From an uncultured Bacteroides sp. (GTDB lineage: Bacteria; Bacteroidota; Bacteroidia; Bacteroidales; Bacteroidaceae), in NCBI GenBank assembly GCA_949289295.1, contig CASENM010000024.1, positions 53,703 through 117,702 on the forward strand: a stretch of 64,000 nt of DNA, given 5' to 3'. Within the stretch, counting starts at the first letter, position 1, and every line of letters starts with the position of its first letter. This document shows positions 1-9,834 of the stretch, piece after piece. Under the pieces are notes generated by a model. It was not told the DNA's origin and did not search any database. It saw nothing but the letters and a program-made list of their open reading frames with translations. Position numbers and translations under genes: made by a program.

Positions 1-10
1 ACTTACTCAT
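1..10 (-). CDS. Start of next ABC transporter gene (probable permease), cut by window edge
   Basis: An ATG on the minus strand at 10-8 overlaps the stop codon of the ATP-binding gene by 8 bases (ATGAGTAA). Translationally coupled overlaps of this type are common between potA and potB. Only three codons are visible, so calling it the permease rests entirely on gene order known from this family. Confidence 0.4.
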
Positions 11-1421
11 GACCCACTTCTTCTTTTATTATTTTTACACGAATATCTTCCGGACGGATAGAAATACCTACACGGTCGCCGTCATCCCACACATCGTCCG
101 TATCTACAAACACATTCTCGTCCCAATCCGACAAGACCGTCAGATGATAATGATTTCCTTTATAAAGTATGAACTTGACCTCACCGATCAACATGCCGTC
201 TTCCGCATCATCCAACAACTCAATCTTGTCGAAATCCACCTCAACAACGACGTGATTCCAATTTTGCAATCCGCCTTCCATATCCACTCGAGCGCATTCA
301 AATTCACGGCCCAAAAACTCCACATGCGTCTCGTCAATCATTCTTCCCTCGAAAACATTACAGATACGTTCCTTTTCCATTATATGAATATCAAACGGCT
401 TCACACGCAGCCCGACTTCCATACCGCTTTCGAACGCATGATAATCTTGCACGACGAACTCATACCCGTCGCAAAGAACTACCATTTCATAATGTACACC
501 TTTAAAAATACATGACTGCACGACTCCACGCAATTGAGCCTTGACTTTTCCGGACACCGGGAATATATACAAGTCTTCCGGACGGATTACCACGTCAACA
601 GGTACATTCTCGCCAAATCCTTCATCCACACATTCAAAATCCCTTCCGCAGAAATTGACCAACTTGTCTTTCACCATTATTCCGTTCAAGATATTGCTTT
701 CACCAATAAAGTCAGCCACAAACGAATTGACAGGTTCATTATAAATATCCGTCGGAGTCCCGATCTGCTGTATCCTGCCTTCACTCATCACCACAATCGT
801 ATCACTCAAGGTAAGCGCCTCCTCCTGATCGTGAGTCACATACACGAATGTGATGCCCAGCCTTTTATGCATTTCCTTCAGTTCCATCTGCATATCCTTG
901 CGCATCTTCAGGTCGAGCGCGGCCAAAGGCTCATCCAGCAACAGCACTTCCGGCTCGTTGACAATCGCCCGCGCGATAGCCACACGCTGCTGTTGCCCGC
1001 CCGAAAGCGAGTTTACATCCCGGTACTCATAATCGGTCATCCCCACCATCTTCAGTGCCGCCTGCACCTTGCGTGTGATTTCTGCCTTCGGCATTTTCTT
1101 CAGCTTCAACCCGAATGCAATATTGTCATACACGTTCAAGTGAGGGAACAAGGCATATTTCTGAAATACAGTATTTACCGGCCGCTTATGGGGAGGGGTC
1201 TGGGTCATCTCCTTCCCGTTAATCAGTATCATCCCCTCCGAAGCTGTCTGAAATCCCGCTATCAGCCTCAGCAGTGTAGTCTTTCCACATCCGGAAGGTC
1301 CCAGTATTGTCACAAATTCACCTTTCCTTATGGAAAGGCTCACATCGTCCAACGCAGTCTTGTCGTCGAAATACTTCGACACATTCTTCACCTCTATAAT
1401 CGGTCTGTTTTCGCTTTGCAT
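3..1421 (-). CDS. potA: Spermidine/putrescine ABC transporter ATP-binding protein
   Basis: Cytoplasmic ATPase that powers polyamine uptake with PotB/PotC permeases and the binding protein PotD. The ABC domain is complete: Walker [10 protein letters not shown] at about residues 41-49, signature LSGGQQQR at 139-146 and Walker B LLLDEP at 160-165. The protein has 472 residues, about 100 more than usual for PotA. The extra length is a second C-terminal TOBE-like unit: two stretches of similar plan, each ending near an RPED or KPFD motif (about 240-350 and 360-465). The start follows a TAACTTTG box by about 24 bases. Its stop overlaps the probable permease start, so it heads a transporter operon that continues off the left edge. 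The ATPase call is firm; polyamine as substrate is by family resemblance. Confidence 0.9.
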   Translation of the reverse strand: MQSENRPIIEVKNVSKYFDDKTALDDVSLSIRKGEFVTILGPSGCGKTTLLRLIAGFQTASEGMILINGKEMTQTPPHKRPVNTVFQKYALFPHLNVYDNIAFGLKLKKMPKAEITRKVQAALKMVGMTDYEYRDVNSLSGGQQQRVAIARAIVNEPEVLLLDEPLAALDLKMRKDMQMELKEMHKRLGITFVYVTHDQEEALTLSDTIVVMSEGRIQQIGTPTDIYNEPVNSFVADFIGESNILNGIMVKDKLVNFCGRDFECVDEGFGENVPVDVVIRPEDLYIFPVSGKVKAQLRGVVQSCIFKGVHYEMVVLCDGYEFVVQDYHAFESGMEVGLRVKPFDIHIMEKERICNVFEGRMIDETHVEFLGREFECARVDMEGGLQNWNHVVVEVDFDKIELLDDAEDGMLIGEVKFILYKGNHYHLTVLSDWDENVFVDTDDVWDDGDRVGISIRPEDIRVKIIKEEVGHE

Positions 1422-1444
1422 TTCTCAAAAATAAAATTCGGGCG

Positions 1445-1452
1445 CAAAGTTA
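1445..1452 (-). promoter_or_regulatory. Bacteroides-type -7 box for potA
   Basis: TAACTTTG read on the minus strand, 24 bases upstream of the potA start. It matches TAnnTTTG, the -7 element of the Bacteroides primary sigma factor. No clear TTTG -33 element is seen at the usual spacing. Confidence 0.45.
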
Positions 1453-1549
1453 CATTTTAATTCAGTTTAAGATATAGCATAGACCATTTTTCTTCTCTTT
1501 CCTGAAAAAATGAAATTAAAACGAAACAGATTCTACATATTTATGCATG

Positions 1550-1577
1550 GGAACATGAAAAAATTATTTCATGTTCC
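1550..1577 (-). terminator. Hairpin enclosing the meaB stop codon
   Basis: A perfect 11-bp inverted repeat (GGAACATGAAA) with a 6-base loop; the meaB TAA lies in the loop and the last codons form one arm. There is no U-run after the 3' arm, so an intrinsic terminator is doubtful. It may instead protect the mRNA 3' end. Confidence 0.35.
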
Positions 1578-2664
1578 TGAAATAAACGTCAAGCAACTTG
1601 CGTGCGGCCGAAAATGAGGTAACCTTTCCGCTAAGCACTTCCGCCTCCTCCTCCGCCAACATCCGGGAAATGACTTCATCCTGATAGAAACTGTCACGAA
1701 GATGCTCGTCAATGGTCTCATACATCCAGTATTTCGACTGCTCATTCCGTCGTCGCAGGAAATAGCCGTTCGCCTTGACAAAAGCGATGTACTTATAAAT
1801 CATATCCCAGATTTCCTTGATGCCGATGCCGTAAAATCCCGAATAGGTCAACACTTGGGGCATCCACCCCGATTCAGGAGCCGGAAACAGATGCAACGCA
1901 TTACGGAAATGGGTGGCTGCAAGCTTGGCCTTCTCGATATTGTTCCCGTCAGCCTTGTTGATGACGATACCGTCAGCCATCTCCATGATTCCCCGCTTGA
2001 TGCCCTGAAGCTCATCTCCCGTCCCGGCAAGCTGGATAAGCAAGAAAAAATCCACCATCGAGTGTACGGCAGTCTCACTCTGACCGACTCCGACGGTTTC
2101 TACGAAAATCTTATCGAATCCGGCAGCCTCACAAAGAAAAATTGTCTCACGTGTCTTGCGGGCTACACCGCCCAAAGAACCGGCTGTCGGACTGGGACGA
2201 ATAAACGAGTCGGGATGCACGGAAAGTTTTTCCATACGGGTCTTGTCGCCCAGAATACTTCCTTTCGAGCGTTCACTGCTAGGATCGATAGCCAGCACAG
2301 CCAACTTTCCCCCATGCTCCTGCAACACATGAAGCCCGAATACATCGATCGACGTACTTTTTCCCGCACCGGGAACCCCACTGATGCCGATACGTACGGA
2401 ATTGCCCGTATAAGGAAGACATTTCTCCAACACTTCCTGAGCCAATACCTGATGTTCCGGCTTCACGCTTTCCACCAGCGTCACTGCCTGGCTCAACACC
2501 GTGATATCTCCTTTCACGATGCCTTCCACATAGTCACTCACCGACAACTGACGACGTTTCGGTTTCTTTCTCAGCTTCAGATAAGGATTAACGGTGGAGG
2601 GTTGTTCCACTCCCTGATTTACTGTTAACCCCTTATATTCTTCTTTGTTTTCGGGGTGTTCCAT
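1564..2664 (-). CDS. meaB: Methylmalonyl-CoA mutase-associated GTPase MeaB
   Basis: G3E-family P-loop GTPase (ArgK/MeaB) that gates adenosylcobalamin loading of, and protects, methylmalonyl-CoA mutase, an enzyme of the succinate-propionate route used by gut Bacteroidales. The P-loop GVPGAGKST is at residues 96-104. An ETVGVGQSE segment follows at about 190, and the NKADG base-recognition motif lies near 236-240. At 366 residues it is somewhat longer than typical because of a polar N-terminal extension of about 40 residues. The start lies 7 bases after the stop of the DUF1573 gene, so the two are probably co-transcribed. The mutase genes themselves are not in this window. Confidence 0.9.
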   Translation of the reverse strand: MEHPENKEEYKGLTVNQGVEQPSTVNPYLKLRKKPKRRQLSVSDYVEGIVKGDITVLSQAVTLVESVKPEHQVLAQEVLEKCLPYTGNSVRIGISGVPGAGKSTSIDVFGLHVLQEHGGKLAVLAIDPSSERSKGSILGDKTRMEKLSVHPDSFIRPSPTAGSLGGVARKTRETIFLCEAAGFDKIFVETVGVGQSETAVHSMVDFFLLIQLAGTGDELQGIKRGIMEMADGIVINKADGNNIEKAKLAATHFRNALHLFPAPESGWMPQVLTYSGFYGIGIKEIWDMIYKYIAFVKANGYFLRRRNEQSKYWMYETIDEHLRDSFYQDEVISRMLAEEEAEVLSGKVTSFSAARKLLDVYFRNMK

Positions 2665-2671
2665 ACAGATA

Positions 2672-3754
2672 TTATTTTTCGTTCGACTTCAATTTCGCAT
2701 TTACACGAACAGTCACCATCGGATGCTCCGGATCGTTCGTTATCAGCAATACGCGAGGCTTACCTTTCACTCTGGGCAGATTGGAGGCCAGGACAGTTAT
2801 TTTCATCTTGGTCGATTCACCTGGTTTCAGCACACGCTTCTTCAGATTGACACCCAAAGCAATGCTGAATACCTGCATATCCTGAATCACCAAATCCGAC
2901 TTACCTGTATTGGTAATGACCACATGCTGGGACTTTTTCTGATTAGGACGTAAATTCATGAATTCCAACTGTCTGCTTGAAACAGACAGGACAGGAGGAT
3001 TATTCTTCTGCTGTTCCGTCAACTGGGAAAAGTCCGGAAGCAAAGCCACTGAAACCGGAATCTCATTCTCCGCACCCACTTTGTCGCCGGAATAACGTGA
3101 CAGATAGACCGCTGTACGCGTGATTCCCAATTTAGGCAACTTGTCTGTATTCAAAGTTACTTTTATCTTTCCGGCTTTGCCACGCCCCAGCTTCTCAGGA
3201 AACGCTTCCGCTTCCAGATAAGGAGGCAGATGCATCAGCACCGGCGAATACGCCTTGTTGGACATATTCGCTATCAAGATTTCAATTTCCGGACGGTCCC
3301 CCTTATGCACCGCCTCAAAGTTCAGTTCATCCTGATTGAGCCGGATAGCGCCCATCAAATAAGGATGGGTAAATGAAAAGTTCTTGGAATCGGCTGTCAC
3401 CTCACCGTTGAAATCCACATAAATGGGTTCCGCCGCCGCATTGCAGTACACACCCAAATCTTTATAGAAATGTCCGATAGCTTCCGCATCAAACACAGCC
3501 GTAATTTCACCCTTCTCACCGGGCATCACCGGTTCCTCCGTCCATTTTGCCTCCATGCAACCACATGACACGGTCACATTGGATACGACCAAAGGCTTGT
3601 CGCCGGTATTGGTAAACCCATAAGTCACAGTCACCGGATTACGCCAAAGCACGTAACCCAAATCTTTCGTTTTGCTGTCGAATGTGATTTTGGGTTGTGC
3701 CTGAACCAACAGACACACCCAAAACACAATCAATGATATGTATATTCGCTTCAT
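2672..3754 (-). CDS. DUF1573 domain-containing exported protein
   Basis: A 360-residue secreted protein of Ig-like (ASH/PapD-like) repeats. DUF1573 units are recognisable from lines of the type TFTNTGDKPL-SCGC early on and ITNTGKSDLVI late in the protein. The chosen start (MKRIYISL) gives a clean signal peptide ending near VQAQ; the frame stays open for 18 more codons upstream, but that extension is not signal-like. The family is common in Bacteroidetes and has no firmly assigned function. It sits between the alpha-2-macroglobulin gene (about 90 bases upstream) and meaB (7 bases downstream), apparently in one transcription unit. Confidence 0.8.
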   Translation of the reverse strand: MKRIYISLIVFWVCLLVQAQPKITFDSKTKDLGYVLWRNPVTVTYGFTNTGDKPLVVSNVTVSCGCMEAKWTEEPVMPGEKGEITAVFDAEAIGHFYKDLGVYCNAAAEPIYVDFNGEVTADSKNFSFTHPYLMGAIRLNQDELNFEAVHKGDRPEIEILIANMSNKAYSPVLMHLPPYLEAEAFPEKLGRGKAGKIKVTLNTDKLPKLGITRTAVYLSRYSGDKVGAENEIPVSVALLPDFSQLTEQQKNNPPVLSVSSRQLEFMNLRPNQKKSQHVVITNTGKSDLVIQDMQVFSIALGVNLKKRVLKPGESTKMKITVLASNLPRVKGKPRVLLITNDPEHPMVTVRVNAKLKSNEK

Positions 3755-3844
3755 CCTTATATCCACAATTTGAAGAACAAAGATAAAGAGAAAAACCTTT
3801 GCAAACAAACATCAGCAAGTGATTTAAAAATTGTTTACCAATTC

Positions 3845-6800
3845 TCAATCGCCCACTGTCACACTCATTCCTCCGGTATGTCCGGCAAACTCAGGCGCGT
3901 ATGCCGACTGTATGTCTGCCATACCAGCCTGATAGATTCCGGTCCGATCCACATATACCGTATATTCAATGACATAGCTCCCTTTCCGCATCTTGTCGAT
4001 GAAGAATTCGGTCGAAGCGTCACGGCTCACCTGATAATACCCGATACCCGTCTCCGCATTCCAACGGTAGCCTGAAAGCTGTTCTTCCGGCTCGAAGCAG
4101 GCCGGACGGGCGTCCTTAATCTGGACGAAATCCATGTCACGGTCAACCTTGACACTCAGACGCACGGTCAACTTGTCGCCCACACTGAGCATGGTTTTCC
4201 GGCCCACAGGCTTCCCGTTCATCAGAATTTCACGGCTGATGTGCAGTCCGTTCCCCTTCGCGCTCTCCAGCTTGTCCATGTCTTCCAGATATTGGGCATA
4301 CACGGCACCCCAACCGATTCCGTGGCCTGTCCGTGCCACTTCCACCTGTTTCAGTTCCGTCTCATCTCCGGTATAAGTACGACGTACATAACCTAACGCG
4401 TCATCCGGTGTCTCCATCGCCATGCCTTCTGACTTGACGGTCATTTTTCCGGAAGCCTCCAGCTGATTGCCGCCCGAGCAAAGCAAAGCATACACGGCAT
4501 CAGCCGTCTCCAGCGAATTACCCCATGCCTGCACTTGCTTTTGCTTCAACAGCCACTGCTGCATTTCCGCATGCATCACCGTGTCAGGCTCCACCCGTGC
4601 TATGGCTTCCATCGCCAAAGTCTGGGTAGGAATCTTATAGCTGCTCCAAGAATACAAGGCTTTCGACGTGTCGAAATAACGTCCCATCTCAGGAGTGTAC
4701 AACGAATATTCCTTGATAGAATGCACCAGGGTCTTCGCCTCAGCCGTCTTGCCCAACCCCTGCATCACGATGGCAATCATCGCCTTCTCACGGATGGTAT
4801 ATTCTGCCGAACGGTTTTCCAGCTTTTCCAACATATAGGCGTTGACAGCCTTGTCAGCTTTCGATGCCGCAAACCCGTCCAGAGCGCAGACATAAAGATA
4901 TTTCACCGCCACGTCGCTCGGGAGTACATTCAAGTCGTGCATCTCTTCGCGTCTTCTCATGGTGTCATATTCCTCGCGCATCTTTGCGGTCAGCCAGTTC
5001 CAGCCTTTCAGATACATTCCATCCATCTGAGTATCCGTCCATGCACCCATGCTCTTCAGTCTTGCCATGAGCGTCACGACCTCGGTGGTGACAATCCGGC
5101 TTCCGGACATTCCTTCAAACCATGACCAGTTTCCGTCCGCCCGCTGCAGTTTACGCAAGTGCTCCACATCCGTCCGCAACTGGCTTTCCATCCGGTTCAG
5201 GTCGAAGAGCACCGCGATACGGCGTTTCTGCTCAGTCACATCGGCAGCTTCCGTGAGCCAGGGAGTTTCCTTGAGCAGAATACCTTTCAAGTCCTGGTTC
5301 TGCTCCAGCTTACCCAACCAGGTCTCCTTGGCGGTTCCCTGTGCCGCCCATGCACCGAACACCTGTCTGATTTTCGGATTCAGGTCAAGAATTTGTCTGG
5401 CAAGTGTGTTGGCATAATAGGCGGAAGCCCAAGAAAAAGCATCCTCATTGTCCGGATCGGAAAGTACCGGAAGAGCCTGTACCGCATACCAGATCGGATT
5501 GGCGGTCAGTTCGATGCTCAGGCGGCGGTCGGTAGCCGTCTTGCTCTGCTTGTTGAACAGGTCGTCAAGCTCCAATGTTTTGGTCTCGTTTTCTTTCAAC
5601 TGGAAAGGCAAGGTCTCCGTCACCCACTGCTTGTCGGTCAACACCGGAAGATAATGTTGCTCACCGTCGCTGTATTCGCCCGCATCGGCCACAATCCGAC
5701 AAATCAGCACCTCGTATTTATCCGTCACCTCATACTCGAAGCGGGCTACTCCGTTCTCATTTGCCTTTACCTCAAACGGCTGTTCCGACACAAAAACCAC
5801 TTTATCATCCACCGGATTCAACAACTGCATACGAACGGTACCCGAAACAATTTCAGCGGAAAGATTGTCCAGCGATGCCGCAATGACGATTCGGTCGCCC
5901 ACACGCACGAAGCGCGGCATATTGGGACGCACCATAAACGGTTTGCTGGTCTTTACCTTTGCCGTGATCAGTCCGTAATCCATATCCTGCGTATGCGCCA
6001 TTCCCATCAGTCTCCATTCCGTTACCGCGTCCGGCATAGTGAACACCATACGGACAGCCCCCGTAGAATCGGTACGCAAATCTGAATAGAAGAAGGCGGT
6101 TTCGGCGAAATTGTCACGCAAAGGAACATAGCTGTTTTCCGTTTCAAGAGCAGACAACTGGGCCACATCCGTCATTGCAAAATTATCGTTCCTGTCAAAC
6201 CCTTCATCAAGTGCCATTTCAGGAGCGGCCTTCGCTGCAACCGCCTCGTCCAAGTACAAAGCCTTGGAAGAAGCCAGACTGCGCGCCATCATCACCTTTC
6301 CGCCAGCCACCGCATTGACGACCAACCGCTGACTTGTCCGCAAAGACGGGATATACAGACGGCTGTAACGGTTGTTCAGAAAATCAAAATCATACACATC
6401 CGAGTAAGTGCGGTCGTAAAACGGTGAATACAAGGAGAAATACGTGTTCATGCTGTGCGTTCCCGGCCATACGGAAGGAGTGTAACGCCTGAAATTCAGG
6501 CTGAAGCTCCATTGGTTCTCCAGCAGACGGTCCAGCGAAGCGTCATAAAGCGTGGCCATGAAACGTGCATCGACCGGTCGACCGTTCCTGTCGAGAATGC
6601 TCAATGTCCATTCTTCCTGTCCGCCCGGCACAAGGTTGTCACGGAAGCTCTCCCATTTCAGGGTCAGCTCCTTATGAGGTTTCGGCCGGGTGACGGATAC
6701 CTGCTTTGTATAGAACACTCCTTTTCGCATAAAGGCGAAGCTGACCGTAATGCCGTCGCCATAGGCTTCCTTATAAGGATAGACGAACTTCCGGACCTCA

Positions 6801-9499
6801 TTGTTCAAAGTCAACTGTTCCGTATAGATGCGCTTGTCTCCACAATAAATGGAATGGAACACATATACATCCTGTTCGCTCGAACCGATGTATAAGGTTA
6901 CCGGCTCCTGTTCGCTGAACTCGGTACCGTCCTGATAGAACCATTCTACCGTCTCATAAGGCGGACGGACATCCTCTTTCGAGAAGAGCACGAAATCCTG
7001 TTCAGCCTTGCATTCCCGTCCCTGACTGTCTTTGGCGGAAATCTCGATCCGGTACTTTCCCGACGAACAGGCCAGCAATGATTCAGGTACGAAAGCGGTC
7101 TGCGCGGCCTGTTCGCCCTGCGCCACCAGCCTGCCTTTCTTGTCGTCTTTATCCAATGCATACACATGATAAATGACGCTGGCCGCTACCGTCTCTCCAT
7201 TCAGATTCCGTGCCAGAAACTGTATTTTCTCATTCTTCTCACGCATCACTTTTGTGCGCAGTCCTTCTATCTGCAACCCCATTGACTGTTTCCCGACCGG
7301 AAGTGAAAGACTTCCCTGCTGGGTCTCTCCGTCAATGTCCGTCACATCTGCACTCACCTTATATATGTAGTAGCTGTTCCATACATCGGTATTCACGTCA
7401 GGCTTCTTCAGGTATGCGTCCACACGAAACTTCCCGTCCGAATCAGTCTGTACTTCCCCTTCGCTGATGACAGCGGACGAACCCCCACCGATACGCCAGA
7501 ACCACGCCTGCGAGCGGGTGACGGTGTAACGCACCTTTCCATTGCGCACCGGAACGCCTGAAAAGCCCTTGGCCACAGCTTCGAGCGACAAGGTATCGCC
7601 CATAGTATAGGCATCCTTATAAGGAGTAAAGACCACATCAAAAGTGGGACGTTTGTACTCGTCCACACGAACAAAACGTCCGCCGTTCTCCACCTCCAGA
7701 CGGAAATTGCCCGGAAGCACCGACTGAGGCAAGGAAAACTCGGCACGGAATCCGCCGAAATCGTCCGTAACCAGTTCCTTCTTCGCCAGTTCCTGATTGT
7801 TCGCGTCGCGCAAAGTCAGCGTGAACTTCCACCTGTTCCGGACTTTCGTCTCGTCACCGTTCTGCTTGTAAGCCACGCCAGACACGTACATGGTCTGTCC
7901 GGGACGGTACAGTGCCCGGTCGGTATAAAGCTCCGTGCGGTATCTCTCCGTTTCTTTTGACGCGACATTCAGTCCGTTCCCTCCGTGCGTATAGGAAATC
8001 TGCATGAAATCACCGCTTCCCTTACGTGCGTTCATCCAAAGCATCCTTTCTTCCAATTGCGGAACCACGGCACGCCCGTTCCCGTCGGTCTTGAACGTAC
8101 GGTAAAGCGTATAGTTTCCCGGCACCGGAATGGAGTAGAACACAATCTCCGCCTCCGGAACGGGATGTCCGGTCAGGCGGTCAACCACATAATATTCCGT
8201 CTCCTTATTCTCCAGCGGGAAAGAAAGTATCTGCAACGGAGAGAGATGCACCAGCTCATATTCCACCTTGTCCTTATATCCGTCGGGAATGGACTTCAAC
8301 ATATAAATGCCCGGCTCCGGCATCCGGTAAGTGAGGACACTTGCCGAGTCCTTGTATTCAGGAGTATCGGGAAGCGCATAATGCCTGCTTCCGACCAGTC
8401 TGCCGTATTTCTTCACCATGTCTTTCCGTTCCATTCCGCCGGCAAATACTGAGGCGGAAGCTTTCAGATTCAGCCGGTATACCTCTAAAGTCACTCCTTT
8501 CAGATTCTTTGACTTCACCTCAAATACGGCATCCTCACCAGGATAAGCCCATTGCGTATGCATCTGCAGGGAAGGATACAAGATTCTGCGACGGTAATCC
8601 TTCAAGTCGGCGGAAAACTCCGACTTCGGATAACGCTTCAGACCCTCGTCAATCACCCGCATCGCTTCCACAAACCGTTGGTTTCCATGATAGAGTTCCG
8701 TCAGATGCACATAGACGGCCGCACACGTCTCCACATCCGCATATTGCTCCATCCATCCGCGCAGCAAAGTAACCGCTTCTTCATCAGACACTTTAAGAGG
8801 AGAGACCAATTCATGTCCCTGCCGATAGGAAAGCAGGCAGAGACGGGTGAGCAGTTCCGCAGACCGGTCGCCCGACTTCGCATAATAATCAATCAGACCG
8901 TTATAGATATCCAGTACGGCATGACGCGCCTCACTGCTTCTCGTCACGTCCACATATCCCCACGACAACCTGTAGACAGCCTGACGAGCCAGCAAGTCGA
9001 GCATCGTGTCGCCGAAATACTTTTCACTGAGCTTGCCGCTTTCTGTCATCGGACGGTAATCCTTTGCCGAAATTTTAGCCAACACTTCAGGGAATTTCAA
9101 CGATTCACGGAAATACCCCAGCACCGTGTCCACATCAGCGTTCCGGCTCTCCAGCAGACACGCCCCCATGACATGGTTCAGCACCGCACGTGCCACCGTA
9201 TCTTTCTCCTCAGCCGCCCACTGGCAGAGCGCGTCCATCTGTCCGGCAAGGCTGTCCGGTGAAAGACTCACTTTCTTTTCCGCACGCACCAGAAACGCCT
9301 TCATCATCTGGGGAGCGTTCCTCTCAGTGGTCGCTTTTACATAAATCCGATCCATCTGACCGATAACCGATTTCGGCAAATCTTTTTTCTCCAGGTTTTC
9401 CACTTCCCTCCACATCTGGTCATAGCTCTGTGCCCGGACCGGCAATGCGAAGCAACTCATCAGGAAAATCAGTCCTGTTATCCAACCTATCTTTTTCAT
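3845..9499 (-). CDS. Alpha-2-macroglobulin-like large exported protein, no thioester motif
   Basis: At 1884 residues this is the longest gene in the window. A signal peptide ends near PVRAQ (residue 24), and a preceding LMSC could alternatively be a weak lipobox. A helical N-terminal region of about 300 residues precedes macroglobulin (MG) beta domains, including the MG2-type line TELYTDRALYRPGQT. The alpha-2-macroglobulin core then follows, with AVTEWRLMGMAHT near residue 1170. Where thioester-bearing bacterial homologues have a CxEQ motif, this protein reads DPDNEDAFSWAS (about residue 1347), and no CxEQ occurs anywhere. It therefore cannot trap proteases covalently. Bacterial members are thought to guard the envelope against proteases; here a non-covalent or structural role is inferred. 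Two genes follow in the same direction. Confidence 0.85.
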   Translation of the reverse strand: MKKIGWITGLIFLMSCFALPVRAQSYDQMWREVENLEKKDLPKSVIGQMDRIYVKATTERNAPQMMKAFLVRAEKKVSLSPDSLAGQMDALCQWAAEEKDTVARAVLNHVMGACLLESRNADVDTVLGYFRESLKFPEVLAKISAKDYRPMTESGKLSEKYFGDTMLDLLARQAVYRLSWGYVDVTRSSEARHAVLDIYNGLIDYYAKSGDRSAELLTRLCLLSYRQGHELVSPLKVSDEEAVTLLRGWMEQYADVETCAAVYVHLTELYHGNQRFVEAMRVIDEGLKRYPKSEFSADLKDYRRRILYPSLQMHTQWAYPGEDAVFEVKSKNLKGVTLEVYRLNLKASASVFAGGMERKDMVKKYGRLVGSRHYALPDTPEYKDSASVLTYRMPEPGIYMLKSIPDGYKDKVEYELVHLSPLQILSFPLENKETEYYVVDRLTGHPVPEAEIVFYSIPVPGNYTLYRTFKTDGNGRAVVPQLEERMLWMNARKGSGDFMQISYTHGGNGLNVASKETERYRTELYTDRALYRPGQTMYVSGVAYKQNGDETKVRNRWKFTLTLRDANNQELAKKELVTDDFGGFRAEFSLPQSVLPGNFRLEVENGGRFVRVDEYKRPTFDVVFTPYKDAYTMGDTLSLEAVAKGFSGVPVRNGKVRYTVTRSQAWFWRIGGGSSAVISEGEVQTDSDGKFRVDAYLKKPDVNTDVWNSYYIYKVSADVTDIDGETQQGSLSLPVGKQSMGLQIEGLRTKVMREKNEKIQFLARNLNGETVAASVIYHVYALDKDDKKGRLVAQGEQAAQTAFVPESLLACSSGKYRIEISAKDSQGRECKAEQDFVLFSKEDVRPPYETVEWFYQDGTEFSEQEPVTLYIGSSEQDVYVFHSIYCGDKRIYTEQLTLNNEVRKFVYPYKEAYGDGITVSFAFMRKGVFYTKQVSVTRPKPHKELTLKWESFRDNLVPGGQEEWTLSILDRNGRPVDARFMATLYDASLDRLLENQWSFSLNFRRYTPSVWPGTHSMNTYFSLYSPFYDRTYSDVYDFDFLNNRYSRLYIPSLRTSQRLVVNAVAGGKVMMARSLASSKALYLDEAVAAKAAPEMALDEGFDRNDNFAMTDVAQLSALETENSYVPLRDNFAETAFFYSDLRTDSTGAVRMVFTMPDAVTEWRLMGMAHTQDMDYGLITAKVKTSKPFMVRPNMPRFVRVGDRIVIAASLDNLSAEIVSGTVRMQLLNPVDDKVVFVSEQPFEVKANENGVARFEYEVTDKYEVLICRIVADAGEYSDGEQHYLPVLTDKQWVTETLPFQLKENETKTLELDDLFNKQSKTATDRRLSIELTANPIWYAVQALPVLSDPDNEDAFSWASAYYANTLARQILDLNPKIRQVFGAWAAQGTAKETWLGKLEQNQDLKGILLKETPWLTEAADVTEQKRRIAVLFDLNRMESQLRTDVEHLRKLQRADGNWSWFEGMSGSRIVTTEVVTLMARLKSMGAWTDTQMDGMYLKGWNWLTAKMREEYDTMRRREEMHDLNVLPSDVAVKYLYVCALDGFAASKADKAVNAYMLEKLENRSAEYTIREKAMIAIVMQGLGKTAEAKTLVHSIKEYSLYTPEMGRYFDTSKALYSWSSYKIPTQTLAMEAIARVEPDTVMHAEMQQWLLKQKQVQAWGNSLETADAVYALLCSGGNQLEASGKMTVKSEGMAMETPDDALGYVRRTYTGDETELKQVEVARTGHGIGWGAVYAQYLEDMDKLESAKGNGLHISREILMNGKPVGRKTMLSVGDKLTVRLSVKVDRDMDFVQIKDARPACFEPEEQLSGYRWNAETGIGYYQVSRDASTEFFIDKMRKGSYVIEYTVYVDRTGIYQAGMADIQSAYAPEFAGHTGGMSVTVGD

Positions 9500-9586
9500 A
9501 AGCTTTAGTTTATAATTTCTACATCAAATCCAACAGTCCAATCTGTTCTTGAGAAAAGGCAACAAAAACATTCTGACGCTACACTC

Positions 9587-9649
9587 AAAATGTCCCGACG
9601 TTTCAATCAAAACGCTTCGGCGTTTTGCCTGAAACGCCGAAGCGTTTTT
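9587..9649. repeat. Palindromic intergenic repeat, copy 1
   Basis: Lies in the 335-base gap between two divergent genes. It starts with a TGTCCCGACGTTT block and then has a perfect 17-bp inverted repeat (9609-9625 with 9632-9648, core ACGCTTCGGCGT) and a 6-base loop. The same words recur in the intergenic elements at 25.0 and 40.2 kb. Because both neighbours point away from it, it is unlikely to be a terminator here. Confidence 0.7.
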
Positions 9650-9772
9650 GAATTGCCTTACCTATCCCAAGACAGCATATCCGCTTTTTCGTTATATAAA
9701 AAGTGTTTATAAATTAAACGTTTTTTTCTGAGATTACTGCATGACTTCGTGTGAAAACATCGGATTTTTAAC

Positions 9773-9780
9773 TACATTTG
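9773..9780 (+). promoter_or_regulatory. Possible -7 box for the sulfatase gene
   Basis: TACATTTG matches TAnnTTTG and lies 54 bases upstream of the preferred ATG at 9835. It supports that downstream start, since an upstream in-frame alternative at 9778 would overlap the promoter. No good -33 element is visible. Confidence 0.4.
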
Positions 9781-9834
9781 TCATCTATCCTGAAAAAGAA
9801 ACAGACGGATGACAAAACAAAAAAACGATTAACC

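Noticed and set aside
5159-6085. A 308-codon plus-strand frame inside the macroglobulin gene
   Set aside because: Antisense shadow of a well supported long gene.
9609-9648. Perfect GC-rich hairpin as a terminator
   Set aside because: Both flanking genes start from this gap and point away from it, so no transcript would end here.
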